From positions 1-33,139 of the forward strand of contig JAGHEK010000036.1 of the NCBI GenBank assembly GCA_017889265.1: a stretch of 33,139 nucleotides of DNA, in the 5' to 3' direction. The notes under the pieces were generated by a model that worked only from the letters and a program-made list of their open reading frames with translations, was not told where the DNA came from and made no database searches. Position 1 is the stretch's first letter. Every line of letters begins with the position of its first letter. The DNA is from Romboutsia sp. Lineage in GTDB: Bacteria; Bacillota; Clostridia; Peptostreptococcales; Peptostreptococcaceae. Shown here in pieces: positions 1 through 9,450 of this stretch. The translations under genes and the position numbers were made by a program.

Positions 1-625
1 TATTTTTAAATACATTTTTATTAGAACATATTGCAAAGTCTTTTAGTCCTAAGTCAATCCCTATTCCTTCATTCGTAGGTTTAGAAACTTTAGTATCATT
101 TTCTTCGACTAATATTGATACATAATATCTATTGGCTTTTTGACTTACTGTACCACTTTTAACTATTGAATTTGTTGGAATATAACCAAATTCTTTAAGT
201 CTTACCCACCCAATAGTAGGTATCTTTACTCTATGTCTTTCTAAAGTCCAATCGGTTTTATTATTCTTAGGAAAGTATGCTTTTACATCTTGATTTTTCT
301 TTTTCTTAAACTTAGGAAATACTTTACTCTTTTTAAAGAAATCTCTAAATGCTTTATCTACATTCATAATAGCTTGTTTAGTTGCTTTAGAAGATACATC
401 TTTTATCCATTTCATATCTTGATTATTAGGTATATATTCGTTATTTAACCATTTTGAAAAATCCATTCCACTAACAAACTTTCCTTCTTTTTCATAAACT
501 TCTTTATTATGAGCAATATAAAAGTTATATATAAATCTTGATACACCAATAGTTTGATGTATTTTAGATTTTTGCTTATCAGTAGGATTAATTTCTATCT
601 TGTAGGCTTTTTTCAACTTCTTCAT
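1..625 (-). mobile_element. tnpB: TnpB / OrfB of the IS200/IS605 family, 5' part only (C-terminal half lies beyond the left edge)
   Basis: Reverse-strand reading from ATG at 625 gives MKKLKKAYKIEINPTDKQKSKIHQTIGVSRFIYNFYIAHNKEVYEKEGKFVSGMDFSKWLNNEYIPNNQDMKWIKDVSSKATKQAIMNVDKAFRDFFKKSKVFPKFKKKK... ending ...GIGIDLGLKDFAICSNKNVFKN with no stop; N-terminal OrfB HTH pattern and the first RuvC motif (GIDLGLKDFA). SD-like agagagg just upstream of the ATG. Confidence 0.93.
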
Positions 626-877
626 CCTCTCTGATTTTATTCTTGTACTTTCTTAAACCATAGATCCTTTTAAATTATTATATATTAAAAACATACAAAT
701 CATTATAAAAAATTATATTTTGATTAAAATAATTCAGATAGGGTAAAATTTTTTTATAAAATTACTTTAAAATATCAATATAGTATGTACTTTTTTATAA
801 AATAATGATATTATAATATAGAAATGTTCAATGTATACAATATTAAAAGATAATATTTGTCTTAACGGAGGAAAGTA

Positions 878-2074
878 ATGAAAGTTTTAGTATTAAATTG
901 TGGTAGTTCTTCATTAAAATACCAATTAATAGATATGTCAAATGAAGAAGCTTTATGTGTTGGATTAGTTGAAAGAATAGGTATAGAAGGTTCTGTACTT
1001 AAGCAAGAAAAAGAAGGTGTAGAAGGAAAGCTTATAAAAGAGCAACCAATGAAAAATCACCAAGATGCTATAAAGTTAGTTTTAGAAGCGTTAATAGATG
1101 AAACTTACGGAGCTGTAAAGTCAATGGATGAAATAGAAGCTGTTGGACATAGAGTTGTTCATGGTGGAGAAAATTTTGCATCTTCTGTAATAATAACTGA
1201 AGAAGTTAAGAATGCTATAAAAGGTTGTTTTGATTTAGCACCACTTCACAATCCTGCAAATATGATGGGAATAGAAGCTTGTGAAGAAATACTTCCAAAT
1301 GTACCAATGGTTGCTGTATTTGATACTGCATTCCATCAAACAATGCCTAAAAAATCTTACTTATATGGATTACCATATGAACTTTACAAAAAGTACGGAA
1401 TAAGAAGATATGGTTTCCATGGTACTTCTCATAAGTATGTATCTCAAAGAGCAGCAGATATGTTAGGAAAAGATATAAAAGATACTAAGATAATAAGCTG
1501 TCACTTAGGAAACGGAGCATCGATAGCTGCAATAGAAGGTGGAAAATGTATAGATACTTCTATGGGATTCACTCCACTTGAAGGATTAATAATGGGTACT
1601 AGATGTGGAGATATAGACTCTGCTATAATACCATTCTTAATAGAAAAAGAAAATTTAACTCCTCAAGGTTTAAGTGATTTAATGAATAAAGAATCAGGGG
1701 TATACGGTATGACAGGTATATCTAGTGACTTTAGAGATATAGAAAAAGCTGCTGCTGAAGGGCATGAATTAGCTCAAGTAGCTTTAGATGCATATGACCA
1801 AACAGTTAAAAAATATATAGGAAGTTATACTGCTGAAATGAACGGAGTAGATGCAATAGTATTTACTGCTGGAGTTGGAGAGAACGGAATAGAAACTAGA
1901 GAAAGTATAATGAGAAATATGGATTTCTTAGGAATGAAATTAGATAAAGAAGCTAATAAAGTTAGAGGAAAAGAAACTGTAATATCAACTGCTGATTCAA
2001 AAGTTAAGATATTATTAATACCAACTAATGAAGAATTAGTAATAGCAAGAGATACTGTTGCTTTAGTTAAGTAA
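878..2074 (+). CDS. ackA: Acetate kinase
   Basis: [53 protein letters not shown] motifs; SD ggagga upstream. Confidence 0.97.
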   Translation: MKVLVLNCGSSSLKYQLIDMSNEEALCVGLVERIGIEGSVLKQEKEGVEGKLIKEQPMKNHQDAIKLVLEALIDETYGAVKSMDEIEAVGHRVVHGGENFASSVIITEEVKNAIKGCFDLAPLHNPANMMGIEACEEILPNVPMVAVFDTAFHQTMPKKSYLYGLPYELYKKYGIRRYGFHGTSHKYVSQRAADMLGKDIKDTKIISCHLGNGASIAAIEGGKCIDTSMGFTPLEGLIMGTRCGDIDSAIIPFLIEKENLTPQGLSDLMNKESGVYGMTGISSDFRDIEKAAAEGHELAQVALDAYDQTVKKYIGSYTAEMNGVDAIVFTAGVGENGIETRESIMRNMDFLGMKLDKEANKVRGKETVISTADSKVKILLIPTNEELVIARDTVALVK

Positions 2075-2078
2075 TTTT

Positions 2079-2107
2079 AAAAGGATAGGTTATTACCTAT
2101 CTTTTTA
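2079..2107 (+). terminator. Rho-independent terminator after ackA
   Basis: aaaaggataggt-tatt-acctatctttttaa hairpin followed by T-run. Confidence 0.75.
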
Positions 2108-2111
2108 ACTA

Positions 2112-2129
2112 TCAAGTAAAAATACTTGA
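2112..2129. promoter_or_regulatory. Perfect inverted repeat TCAAGTA-AAAA-TACTTGA overlapping the -35 (candidate operator)
   Basis: 7-bp perfect arms with 4-nt spacer; right arm shares TTGA with the -35 TTGACA. Confidence 0.6.
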
Positions 2130-2155
2130 CAAACAAAGTACTAATTTTGTATAAT
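2126..2155 (+). promoter_or_regulatory. SigA-type promoter for DUF177-rpmF
   Basis: TTGACA (2126-2131), 18-nt spacer, TATAAT (2150-2155); both hexamers match consensus exactly. Confidence 0.85.
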
Positions 2156-2183
2156 TAATTGGTAATGTATTGAGGTGATTAAT

Positions 2184-2702
2184 TTGATAATAAGCCTAGA
2201 TAAATTAATAAGAAAAGAAATCGATAAATTAGACTTGAGTTTTCTAGAAAATGTTGATACTATTAGAAATGGTGAGTATAATTTATCAACTCCTTTAAAA
2301 GTAGAAGGTAAAATATCTAATACTAATAAAGGTTTATACTTAGACATTGAAGTAGAATTTACATTTGTTGATAATTGCTCTAGATGTCTAAAAGAAGTAC
2401 AAGTACCTATAAAGTACTTAGTACAAGGTTTCTTAGTAAAAGATGATTTTGATGAAGAAGATTTCGAAGAAGATATTTTTGTATTTAATGGATTTGAATT
2501 AGATATAATGGATATAATCGATCAAACAATAGACTTTGAAATTCCTTTAAAGGTTCTTTGTAGTGAAGATTGTAAAGGTCTTTGTCAATATTGTGGAACT
2601 AACTTGAACATAGAAAAATGTTCTTGTAATGAAGTTGCTAATGACGAGGATGTAATAGATCCCCGTTTTGCTAAATTAAAAGATATATTTAAAAACGACT
2701 AA
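2184..2702 (+). CDS. DUF177 (YceD family) protein
   Basis: SRCLKEV, C-terminal CxxC..C cysteines and ...EDVIDPRFAKLKDIF; located immediately upstream of rpmF. ORF track starts at GTG 2175; TTG 2184 is better spaced from SD gaggtga. Confidence 0.88.
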   Translation: MIISLDKLIRKEIDKLDLSFLENVDTIRNGEYNLSTPLKVEGKISNTNKGLYLDIEVEFTFVDNCSRCLKEVQVPIKYLVQGFLVKDDFDEEDFEEDIFVFNGFELDIMDIIDQTIDFEIPLKVLCSEDCKGLCQYCGTNLNIEKCSCNEVANDEDVIDPRFAKLKDIFKND

Positions 2703-2715
2703 GGAGGTGGCGTAA

Positions 2716-2892
2716 ATGGCAGTACCAAAGCGTAGAACATCTAAATCAAAAACTAAGATGAGAAGAGCAGCTAACTCAAAAATGGTAGCAACTGGATTTG
2801 TAAGTTGCCCACAATGTCATGAGCCAAAATTACCACATAGAGTATGTCCAGATTGTGGATATTATAAAGGTAAAGAAGTTGTTGCTAACTAA
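2716..2892 (+). CDS. rpmF: 50S ribosomal protein L32 (58 aa, zinc-ribbon form)
   Basis: [60 protein letters not shown] aaggaggtg. Not in the supplied ORF track. Confidence 0.97.
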   Translation: MAVPKRRTSKSKTKMRRAANSKMVATGFVSCPQCHEPKLPHRVCPDCGYYKGKEVVAN

Positions 2893-2901
2893 TAGCTTCA
2901 T

Positions 2902-2933
2902 AAACATGTAGATTATACTCTACATGTTTTTTA
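2902..2933 (+). terminator. Rho-independent terminator after rpmF
   Basis: aaacatgtag-attatact-ctacatgttt followed by TTTTATTTT. Confidence 0.8.
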
Positions 2934-2959
2934 TTTTAGAAAATTTAGGAGGTAACTTA

Positions 2960-3952
2960 ATGAAGATAGTTTTAGATGGAATGGGTGGAGATAATGCACC
3001 GATATCTACTGTAAAAGGAGCTGTTGATGCTATAAAAGAATATAGTGTTGACTTAATAGTTACTGGGGATAAAGAAATTCTTGAAAAAGAATTTTCAAAA
3101 TATGAATTTGATAAATCTAAATTAGAAATAATACATACAACGGAAGTTATAGAAAATGAAGACAAGCCGGTTGAAGCTATAAGAAAGAAAAAAGATTCAT
3201 CTATGGTAGTTGGGTTAAGACTTGTAAAAGAAAAGAAAGCAGATGCTTTTATATCAGCAGGAAATACTGGAGCACTTCTTTCTGGAGGTGTATTCGTTGT
3301 TGGTAGAATAAAAGGTGTTGATAGACCTTGTTTATGTCCTGCACTTCCTAATATAAAAAAGAGTATGACTATGATAGCAGATGGTGGAGCAAATGTTGAT
3401 TGTAAGCCGATAAATTTAGTACAATTTGCAGGAATGGCAAATATATATGCTAAAAAAGTTTTGGGACTAGAAAGTCCTAGAGTGTCTATTGCAAATATAG
3501 GTGCAGAAGCAGGTAAAGGTAATGATTTAGTAAAAAAATCATACGAAGAAATAAGTAATTTAGACCTTAATTTCTTAGGAAATATAGAGGCAAGAGATGT
3601 TATAAATGGAGAAACTGATATAATTGTTTGTGATGGATTTACTGGTAATATGCTTTTAAAATCGGCAGAAGGTGTTGCTATGTCTGTTATGAAGATAATA
3701 AAAGAAACTTTACTTAGTAGTACAAAAGGTAAAATAGGTGCTATGCTTATAAAAAAGGATATGCAAGAAATAAAGAGTTTTATGGATTATTCTGAATATG
3801 GAGGAGCACCTCTTTTAGGAGTAAATGGAGGAGTTATAAAAGCACACGGAAGTTCTGATGCTAAAGCTATAAAAAATGCGATAAATCAAGGTATTAAGTT
3901 TTCAAAAGGTAACGTTGTTGAAGATATAAAAAACTTTGTAAGTGAAGAATAG
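2960..3952 (+). CDS. plsX: Phosphate acyltransferase PlsX
   Basis: MKIVLDGMGGDNAP..., ADAFISAGNTGALL, DGFTGNMLLKSAEG. Start set at ATG 2960 behind SD aggaggt; the ORF track start at 2924 lies inside the terminator. Confidence 0.95.
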   Translation: MKIVLDGMGGDNAPISTVKGAVDAIKEYSVDLIVTGDKEILEKEFSKYEFDKSKLEIIHTTEVIENEDKPVEAIRKKKDSSMVVGLRLVKEKKADAFISAGNTGALLSGGVFVVGRIKGVDRPCLCPALPNIKKSMTMIADGGANVDCKPINLVQFAGMANIYAKKVLGLESPRVSIANIGAEAGKGNDLVKKSYEEISNLDLNFLGNIEARDVINGETDIIVCDGFTGNMLLKSAEGVAMSVMKIIKETLLSSTKGKIGAMLIKKDMQEIKSFMDYSEYGGAPLLGVNGGVIKAHGSSDAKAIKNAINQGIKFSKGNVVEDIKNFVSEE

Positions 3953-3980
3953 ATTTGCTAAATGGCAAATCTTTTTTTAT
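3951..3980 (+). terminator. Rho-independent terminator after plsX
   Basis: agatttgc...gcaaatctttttttatttt, beginning at the plsX stop codon. Confidence 0.78.
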
Positions 3981-4047
3981 TTTTAGTAATATTTATTAGT
4001 TTTAATTAATATTAATATATAAACAAAAGAAAGGGGACAAGGGGTAT

Positions 4048-5001
4048 ATGAATGATGTAATAAATTCACTTTCTCCAAGTTTAAGAGAAAAAGTAAAAAG
4101 AGTTTTCAAAGAAAATGAAAATATAGAGGAAATAAGACTTAGAGTTGAAAAACCTCTTATATTTAACCTAAATAATAGAGATTATTTCTTTGATGAAAAG
4201 AAAAAAGTACTAACAGAAAATATAAAAAATTCTTATATAGTATCAAAAAAAGATATAGAAAATACTTTTCAGATAATGTGTAAACACTCTATTCATTCAT
4301 TTATAGATGATATAAAAAAAGGATTTATAACTCTAAGTGGTGGTCATAGAGTTGGTATAGCAGGCAAAGTTGTAATTGAAGATAATAGTATAAGAAATAT
4401 AAAAAATATTTCATATTTAAATATTAGAATATCAAGAGAAATTATAGGTTGTTCGGATAAGATAATAAATCATATATATACTAGTAAAAATATAAATAAT
4501 ACTCTAATAATATCTCCTCCACAATGTGGGAAAACTACACTTCTTAGAGATATAGTAAGGAATTTAAGTAATGGAAATGAGAAATTAGGTTTAAGGGGAG
4601 TTAAAGTAGGTCTTATAGATGAGCGTAATGAAATCGCAGGTTCATATCTAGGGATTCCTCAAAAAAATGTAGGTTACAAAACTGATATTATAGAAACTTG
4701 TCCAAAAGATATTGGTATTATGATGTTGCTTAGGTCTATGTCTCCTAATGTAATAGTAACTGATGAAATAGGGAATATTAATGAAATACAAGCGCTATAT
4801 ACTGCACTTAATGGAGGGGTTTCACTTATTACTACTGTTCACGGTAATTCTATTGATGATATAAAAAGTAGGAGTGAGCTAAATAGACTTTTAGATAAAG
4901 AATTATTTAAAAAAGTAATAGTATTATCATCTAAGAAAGGACCTGGAACCATAGAAAAAATATATGATTTAGAAGAAAAGAGATGGTATTTTGCAAATTA
5001 A
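4048..5001 (+). CDS. spoIIIAA: Stage III sporulation ATPase SpoIIIAA
   Basis: Walker A SPPQCGKTTLLRDIVR, VTDEIG, and position at head of an AA-AH cluster. Confidence 0.95.
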   Translation: MNDVINSLSPSLREKVKRVFKENENIEEIRLRVEKPLIFNLNNRDYFFDEKKKVLTENIKNSYIVSKKDIENTFQIMCKHSIHSFIDDIKKGFITLSGGHRVGIAGKVVIEDNSIRNIKNISYLNIRISREIIGCSDKIINHIYTSKNINNTLIISPPQCGKTTLLRDIVRNLSNGNEKLGLRGVKVGLIDERNEIAGSYLGIPQKNVGYKTDIIETCPKDIGIMMLLRSMSPNVIVTDEIGNINEIQALYTALNGGVSLITTVHGNSIDDIKSRSELNRLLDKELFKKVIVLSSKKGPGTIEKIYDLEEKRWYFAN

Positions 5002-5512
5002 AATGATTATAATATGTATTTTGATATTTTCAAGTTATCTAATAGGAGAAAATATCTCAAAGTATTATATAAATAGACATAAGCAAATAAATGAGTTAAT
5101 TAGAGTTTTAGAAATAATTAGAATGGAGCTTTCTTTTGGAGTTTATACTCTAGGAGAAATATTTTCTAAATTATCTAGTAAAGTGGATTTTGTAACTTCT
5201 AAGTTTTTTGCCAAAGTTTCAGAAACTTTAATTAATGAGCCTTATAAAACTTTAGATGAAGTTATAAAAGAGAGTACATATATATTAAAAGAGGAAACAA
5301 ATCTTAATTATAAAGATATTTATGAGCTAAGAGAGCTTATAACTACACTTGGAAAAAGTGATGTATCTTCTCAAAGTAGGCTTATAGATTTATCGATAGA
5401 AAATTATAAAAAAATAACTATTGATACTAAAGAAGATATAGAAAAAAAGGGGAATGTGTATAAAAAATTATCTACTATAACTGGAGTTATATTGGGGATA
5501 ATTTTGATATAG
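4991..5512 (+). CDS. spoIIIAB: SpoIIIAB
   Basis: Single N-terminal TM helix, EIIRMELSFG-type motif, synteny. ATG 5003 is an alternative start. Confidence 0.9.
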   Translation: MQIKMIIICILIFSSYLIGENISKYYINRHKQINELIRVLEIIRMELSFGVYTLGEIFSKLSSKVDFVTSKFFAKVSETLINEPYKTLDEVIKESTYILKEETNLNYKDIYELRELITTLGKSDVSSQSRLIDLSIENYKKITIDTKEDIEKKGNVYKKLSTITGVILGIILI

Positions 5513-5520
5513 GGGGTATT

Positions 5521-5718
5521 ATGGATATAAGTTTGATATTAAAAATAGCAGGTATAGGTATACTTATATCTGTTGTTAATATGTTGCTTGAGCAAGCTGA
5601 CAGAAAAAATTGGGCTACATTTACTACTTTAGCAGGAATTATAATAGTTCTTAGTATGGTTTTAACTGAGATAAATCAACTTTTTAATACCGTTAGAACA
5701 ATGTTTCAACTTTACTAA
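5521..5718 (+). CDS. spoIIIAC: SpoIIIAC (65 aa)
   Basis: Small two-TM protein, ISLILKIAGIGILISVVNMLLEQADRKNWA, synteny. Confidence 0.93.
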   Translation: MDISLILKIAGIGILISVVNMLLEQADRKNWATFTTLAGIIIVLSMVLTEINQLFNTVRTMFQLY

Positions 5719-5732
5719 AGAGGTGATATTAA

Positions 5733-6119
5733 TTGGAAATAATGCAGTTAATAGGGGTTTGTATAGTATCGACGTCTGTATGCTTAGTCATAAAAAAAGA
5801 AAGACCAGAAATAGCAATGTTTATAGGAATATTAACTGGAGCATTAATATTATTTTCTGTAGTATCGAAGCTAAATTTTATAATAGAGAGTATACAGGAT
5901 TTATCAAAAAAAGCTAATATTCCTACTATGTATATAACTTTAATAATAAAATTAATAGGAATAGCATATCTTATGGAATTTGCTATTAGACTTTGTAATG
6001 ATTGTGGGGAAACTAATATTTCATCTAAATTAGAGTTTGGAGGTAAGATAATGGTTATGACTATGTCTTTTCCAATACTTTTATCAATTATGGAGATGAT
6101 TTTAGATATTATTCCTTAG
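5733..6119 (+). CDS. spoIIIAD: SpoIIIAD (TTG start)
   Basis: Membrane protein, synteny; SD gaggtga before TTG 5733. Confidence 0.92.
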   Translation: MEIMQLIGVCIVSTSVCLVIKKERPEIAMFIGILTGALILFSVVSKLNFIIESIQDLSKKANIPTMYITLIIKLIGIAYLMEFAIRLCNDCGETNISSKLEFGGKIMVMTMSFPILLSIMEMILDIIP

Positions 6120-6134
6120 GGGGAAACTTTACTT

Positions 6135-7274
6135 ATGAAGAAAATTATTTTGGCAGTTCTAATGATAATTTTATTTTGTAGTGATTATTCTTTTGCACAA
6201 ACAGATATTAATGATTATGTAGATAAGCAATTAGAAAGTCTAAATATAGATAGTATTCAAAAATATTTAGATGAATCTGAAGTATTGGGAGATTTACATC
6301 TAAAAACTTTTTTAAAAGAAGTTATAACTGGAGATAAAAACTTATTAGATATTTTTGATAAAGAGTCTATAAAGTTTTTGTTTTTTAAAGAAGTAAAAAC
6401 TAGTATGAAAATATGTGCTATGGTTTTAGTTTTGTCATTACTTTCGTCTATACTCAAAAGTTTAGAAAATTCCTTTTCATCAGGAACTATAACTCAAATA
6501 ACTAATTATATAATCTTTATAACTATGATATCTTTTATTTTGGTAGCTTTTAAAGATGTACTCGAAATAGCTGATAGTTCTATAAATTCAATAATAGGTC
6601 TTGTAAAAGTTATTGTGCCAGTTTTAATAACGTTTTTAGCTTTAATGGGACTTCCTATCACATCGTCTGTTTTAAATCCAATATTTATAGGAGGAATTAC
6701 ATTTATAAATATACTTTTTAAAAAGTTTTTATTCGTTTCAATATCTTTAGCATTTTCAATACTTGTAGTAAACAATTTATCAAAAAGCATAAAGCTTAGT
6801 AAATTAGCATCTTTTATAAAAAATATTAACTTTTTATGTATAGGGGCTATGTTTACAGTTTACTTAGGTTTGGTATCTGTTCAAGGTTTATATGTTACTA
6901 GCTTAGATAGTTTTACTATGAAGACTACTAAGTTTGCAGTAGGTAGTTTTATACCAGTAGTGGGAGGTTTTGTTTCAGATTCTTTAGATATTATACTTTC
7001 ATCATCTCAATTAATAAAAGGAGTTTTTGGTTCGATAGGTCTTATTATTTTAGTAGCTATATCTATAACTCCAGTAATAAAAATTTTTTCTATAATACTA
7101 GTTTATAAAATTTGTTCCATAGTAGTTGAGCCAGTAGGAGAAGAAAGGATTTCTACATTTTTAAATGAAGTGGCAAATCTTATGATAGTAATTTTATCTT
7201 GTGTTATAGCTATAACTATAATGTTTTTTGTAACTGTTGGTATACTTACATCTATGGGTGTTATATCTAGTTAG
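6135..7274 (+). CDS. spoIIIAE: SpoIIIAE
   Basis: Signal peptide followed by multi-TM protein of 379 aa, synteny. Confidence 0.93.
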   Translation: MKKIILAVLMIILFCSDYSFAQTDINDYVDKQLESLNIDSIQKYLDESEVLGDLHLKTFLKEVITGDKNLLDIFDKESIKFLFFKEVKTSMKICAMVLVLSLLSSILKSLENSFSSGTITQITNYIIFITMISFILVAFKDVLEIADSSINSIIGLVKVIVPVLITFLALMGLPITSSVLNPIFIGGITFINILFKKFLFVSISLAFSILVVNNLSKSIKLSKLASFIKNINFLCIGAMFTVYLGLVSVQGLYVTSLDSFTMKTTKFAVGSFIPVVGGFVSDSLDIILSSSQLIKGVFGSIGLIILVAISITPVIKIFSIILVYKICSIVVEPVGEERISTFLNEVANLMIVILSCVIAITIMFFVTVGILTSMGVISS

Positions 7275-7284
7275 AGGAGGAGTT

Positions 7285-7833
7285 ATGGATTATATAAAAG
7301 AGTTTATAGTAACGGTTTTAATAGGTGCTTTTATAGTTAATATAGTGGATATGATATTACCTTTTTCAAAATTAAAGCCTTATATAAATTTAGTTATAAA
7401 TTTTATATTCGTATTTATCGTTATTACTCCTATAATAAGTTATTTTTCAAATGGAAATACGTTAGAAGATACTATATTAAAACTTATGACTAAATATAAT
7501 AAGATTTATGTAGATAGTATAAATGAGCTAGCTAATGAAACTAATAATGAAAAACTAACTAAAAACTATGAAGAAGGTTTAAAAGAAGTATTACAATTAA
7601 AATTAGATGAGTACGGATACGAAATTGATGATATAGATATAAATAATTCTAAAATAGAAAATATAAAAATTAAAAAAAATAGTAATAATGAGGACGAATT
7701 GAACATAAAATCTAATGAAAATGAAAACTCAAAAGAAGTATTTAGCGAAAATATAGAAAATAACAAATTAAAAGATGAGCTTGTAAATATACTAGACATA
7801 TCAATTGAAGATATAGAAATTGATTGGAGATGA
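7285..7833 (+). CDS. spoIIIAF: SpoIIIAF
   Basis: MDYIKEFIVTVLIGAFIVNIVDMILPFSKLKPYINLVINFI; SD gaggagg before ATG 7285. ORF track start 7237 is inside spoIIIAE. Confidence 0.9.
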   Translation: MDYIKEFIVTVLIGAFIVNIVDMILPFSKLKPYINLVINFIFVFIVITPIISYFSNGNTLEDTILKLMTKYNKIYVDSINELANETNNEKLTKNYEEGLKEVLQLKLDEYGYEIDDIDINNSKIENIKIKKNSNNEDELNIKSNENENSKEVFSENIENNKLKDELVNILDISIEDIEIDWR

Positions 7834-7837
7834 AACT

Positions 7838-8386
7838 GTGTTTGAAAACTTTAATGAAAAGGAAAAGAAGAAATTTTATTCTTTACTCATTTTAATGGCT
7901 ATTTGTGTATGTTCATTGATAGCTATATCAGGAGTAGAAACTACACAGGAAGTAAAAAGTGTGGATAATGAGCAAAATAACCAAAATCAAGAGATAGAAA
8001 ATAAAGAGCCTAAAAATGAATTAGAAGAAAAATTAAAAAATATTTTATCACAAATAAAAGGGGCAGGAGATTTAGACGTAATGATAACTTTGGAATCAAG
8101 TGAAGAAATACAGCCTGCATTCAATACTAATACAACAGTAGAAGAGACTAGCGAAAAGGACCCACAAGGGGGAGAAAGAGTAGTAAAAACATCAAATGAG
8201 AATAAAACTATGATAACTTCAAACTCAAATAATCCTGTAATAATAAAGACTAATGAGGCAAAAATAAAAGGTGTAATAGTAGTTTCAACAGGGGCAAATG
8301 ATCCTATCGTAAAAGAAAGTTTATATAAAGCAGTTCAAACAGCGCTTCAAATAGAGGGTTATCAAGTAGAGGTATTTAGTAAATAA
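7838..8386 (+). CDS. spoIIIAG: SpoIIIAG (probable GTG start)
   Basis: LKNILSQIKGAGDLDVMITLESSEE...PIIVKESLYKAVQTALQIEGYQVEV-type C-terminal domain; GTG 7838 preceded by SD ggagatg (ORF track 7820 is TTG). Confidence 0.9.
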   Translation: MFENFNEKEKKKFYSLLILMAICVCSLIAISGVETTQEVKSVDNEQNNQNQEIENKEPKNELEEKLKNILSQIKGAGDLDVMITLESSEEIQPAFNTNTTVEETSEKDPQGGERVVKTSNENKTMITSNSNNPVIIKTNEAKIKGVIVVSTGANDPIVKESLYKAVQTALQIEGYQVEVFSK

Positions 8387-8403
8387 TAAAAGGGGGATTT
8401 ATT

Positions 8404-9003
8404 ATGAAATTTAATTATAAAGGAAGAGGGTTTGTAGTATTAGCTTTATCTGCTATGTTAGTTGCAGTAGGAACTGCTAATTATCAGTTAAGTAAAAAGT
8501 CATTGCTTGAAACATCTAATGAGCTTAGAGCTTATGAACAAGCTCAAAATACAGGTGAAACAGATGAAATTTTGGTGGTTGACAGTAAAAAAGAAGAAGT
8601 AACTGAAACTAGTAAGCAAATAGAAGAACAAATAGCATCAAAATCTAATATGGGAACTTATATATTAGATATGAAAATGAATAGAGAAAAACAAAGAAAT
8701 CAATTATCACAAGAGTTAAATGAAATGATAAACAATCCATCTACTACTGAAGAAGCAAGAAAAGAAGCATCATCAATGAAACTTCAAATAGTAAAAGATC
8801 AGGAAACAGAATCAAGAATAGAAAATATATTAAGTACAAAAGGTTTTGAAAATAGTTTAGTTTATATAAATGAAGGTAAAGTTAATGTTGTTGTAAGTAA
8901 TGAAAAATTGGAAAAATCTGATGCTGCTAAAATATTTGATTTAGTTTCTAAAGAAGCTAGCGTTGATTATGAAAATATAAAACTTTCAAATAGTGAGCAA
9001 TAA
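8404..9003 (+). CDS. spoIIIAH: SpoIIIAH
   Basis: N-terminal TM plus C-terminal ring-building domain (IENILSTKGFENSLVYINEGKVNVVV), synteny. Confidence 0.92.
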   Translation: MKFNYKGRGFVVLALSAMLVAVGTANYQLSKKSLLETSNELRAYEQAQNTGETDEILVVDSKKEEVTETSKQIEEQIASKSNMGTYILDMKMNREKQRNQLSQELNEMINNPSTTEEARKEASSMKLQIVKDQETESRIENILSTKGFENSLVYINEGKVNVVVSNEKLEKSDAAKIFDLVSKEASVDYENIKLSNSEQ

Positions 9004-9072
9004 TATGATACTTATGTTTTTCTTTACAGATTATATTTTTTAATATATAATAAAAAGTGTTTTTAATCATAA

Positions 9073-9093
9073 ATTTCCTTAAAATAAGGAGGT
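9073..9093 (+). promoter_or_regulatory. Small hairpin enclosing the asp23-like gene's SD sequence
   Basis: atttcctta-aaa-taaggaggt; 3' arm carries the SD aaggaggt directly before ATG 9100. Confidence 0.45.
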
Positions 9094-9099
9094 AAAATT

Positions 9100-9438
9100 A
9101 TGGAAGATAATAATTTTGGTCAAGTTAAAATATCTAATGATGTAGTTGCAACTATTGCATCTTTAGCAGCATTAGAAGTAGAAGGTGTAGAAACTAACAC
9201 TACATTTACTGATAAAATACTTAAAAATAGTGGTGTTAAAATACAAATAGATGAAGAGGAAGTTAACTTAGAAATAATGGTTAATATAGATTACGGAGTA
9301 TCTATACCGGAAATAGCTCTTAAAGTACAAGAAAATGTAAAAAATACTATTGAAACAATGACAGGGCTTAAGGTTTCTCAAGTAAATATACATATTCAAG
9401 GAATTAGCTTTAAAAAAGATAAGTCTGATAAAGAATAG
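9100..9438 (+). CDS. Asp23/Gls24 family envelope stress response protein
   Basis: GQVKISNDVVATIASLAALEVEGV..., VNIHIQGI; size 112 aa, located before nusB. Confidence 0.93.
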   Translation: MEDNNFGQVKISNDVVATIASLAALEVEGVETNTTFTDKILKNSGVKIQIDEEEVNLEIMVNIDYGVSIPEIALKVQENVKNTIETMTGLKVSQVNIHIQGISFKKDKSDKE

Positions 9439-9450
9439 GCTACTCTAAGA

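Noticed and set aside
626-877. IS200/IS605 left-end hairpin (aattatattttgattaaaataatt) and an imperfect repeat near 837-860 upstream of ackA
   Set aside because: Very AT-rich, imperfect pairing; cannot distinguish from chance without the other end of the element or an empty site.
2141-2347. Minus-strand ORFs in the track (2141-2347, 2920-3165, 6257-6457, 6506-6790, 7566-7799, 12584-12820, 16020-16214, 16848-17036, 18791-19171, 20063-20245, 22130-22312, 22584-22814, 25145-25333, 26352-26702, 27962-28168, 31541-31741, 32381-32626)
   Set aside because: They lie antisense to (or largely within) well-identified + strand genes, have low-complexity S/F/I/L/K-rich translations typical of reversed AT-rich coding sequence, and show no recognisable domain.
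3979-4047. SigE promoter for the spoIIIA operon
   Set aside because: Region is AT-rich with partial matches only; no pair of -35/-10 elements fits the SigE consensus at the proper spacing convincingly.
5723-5917. 64-aa + strand ORF overlapping spoIIIAD
   Set aside because: Different frame inside spoIIIAD, which has the correct family features and SD; the alternative product has no recognisable motif.
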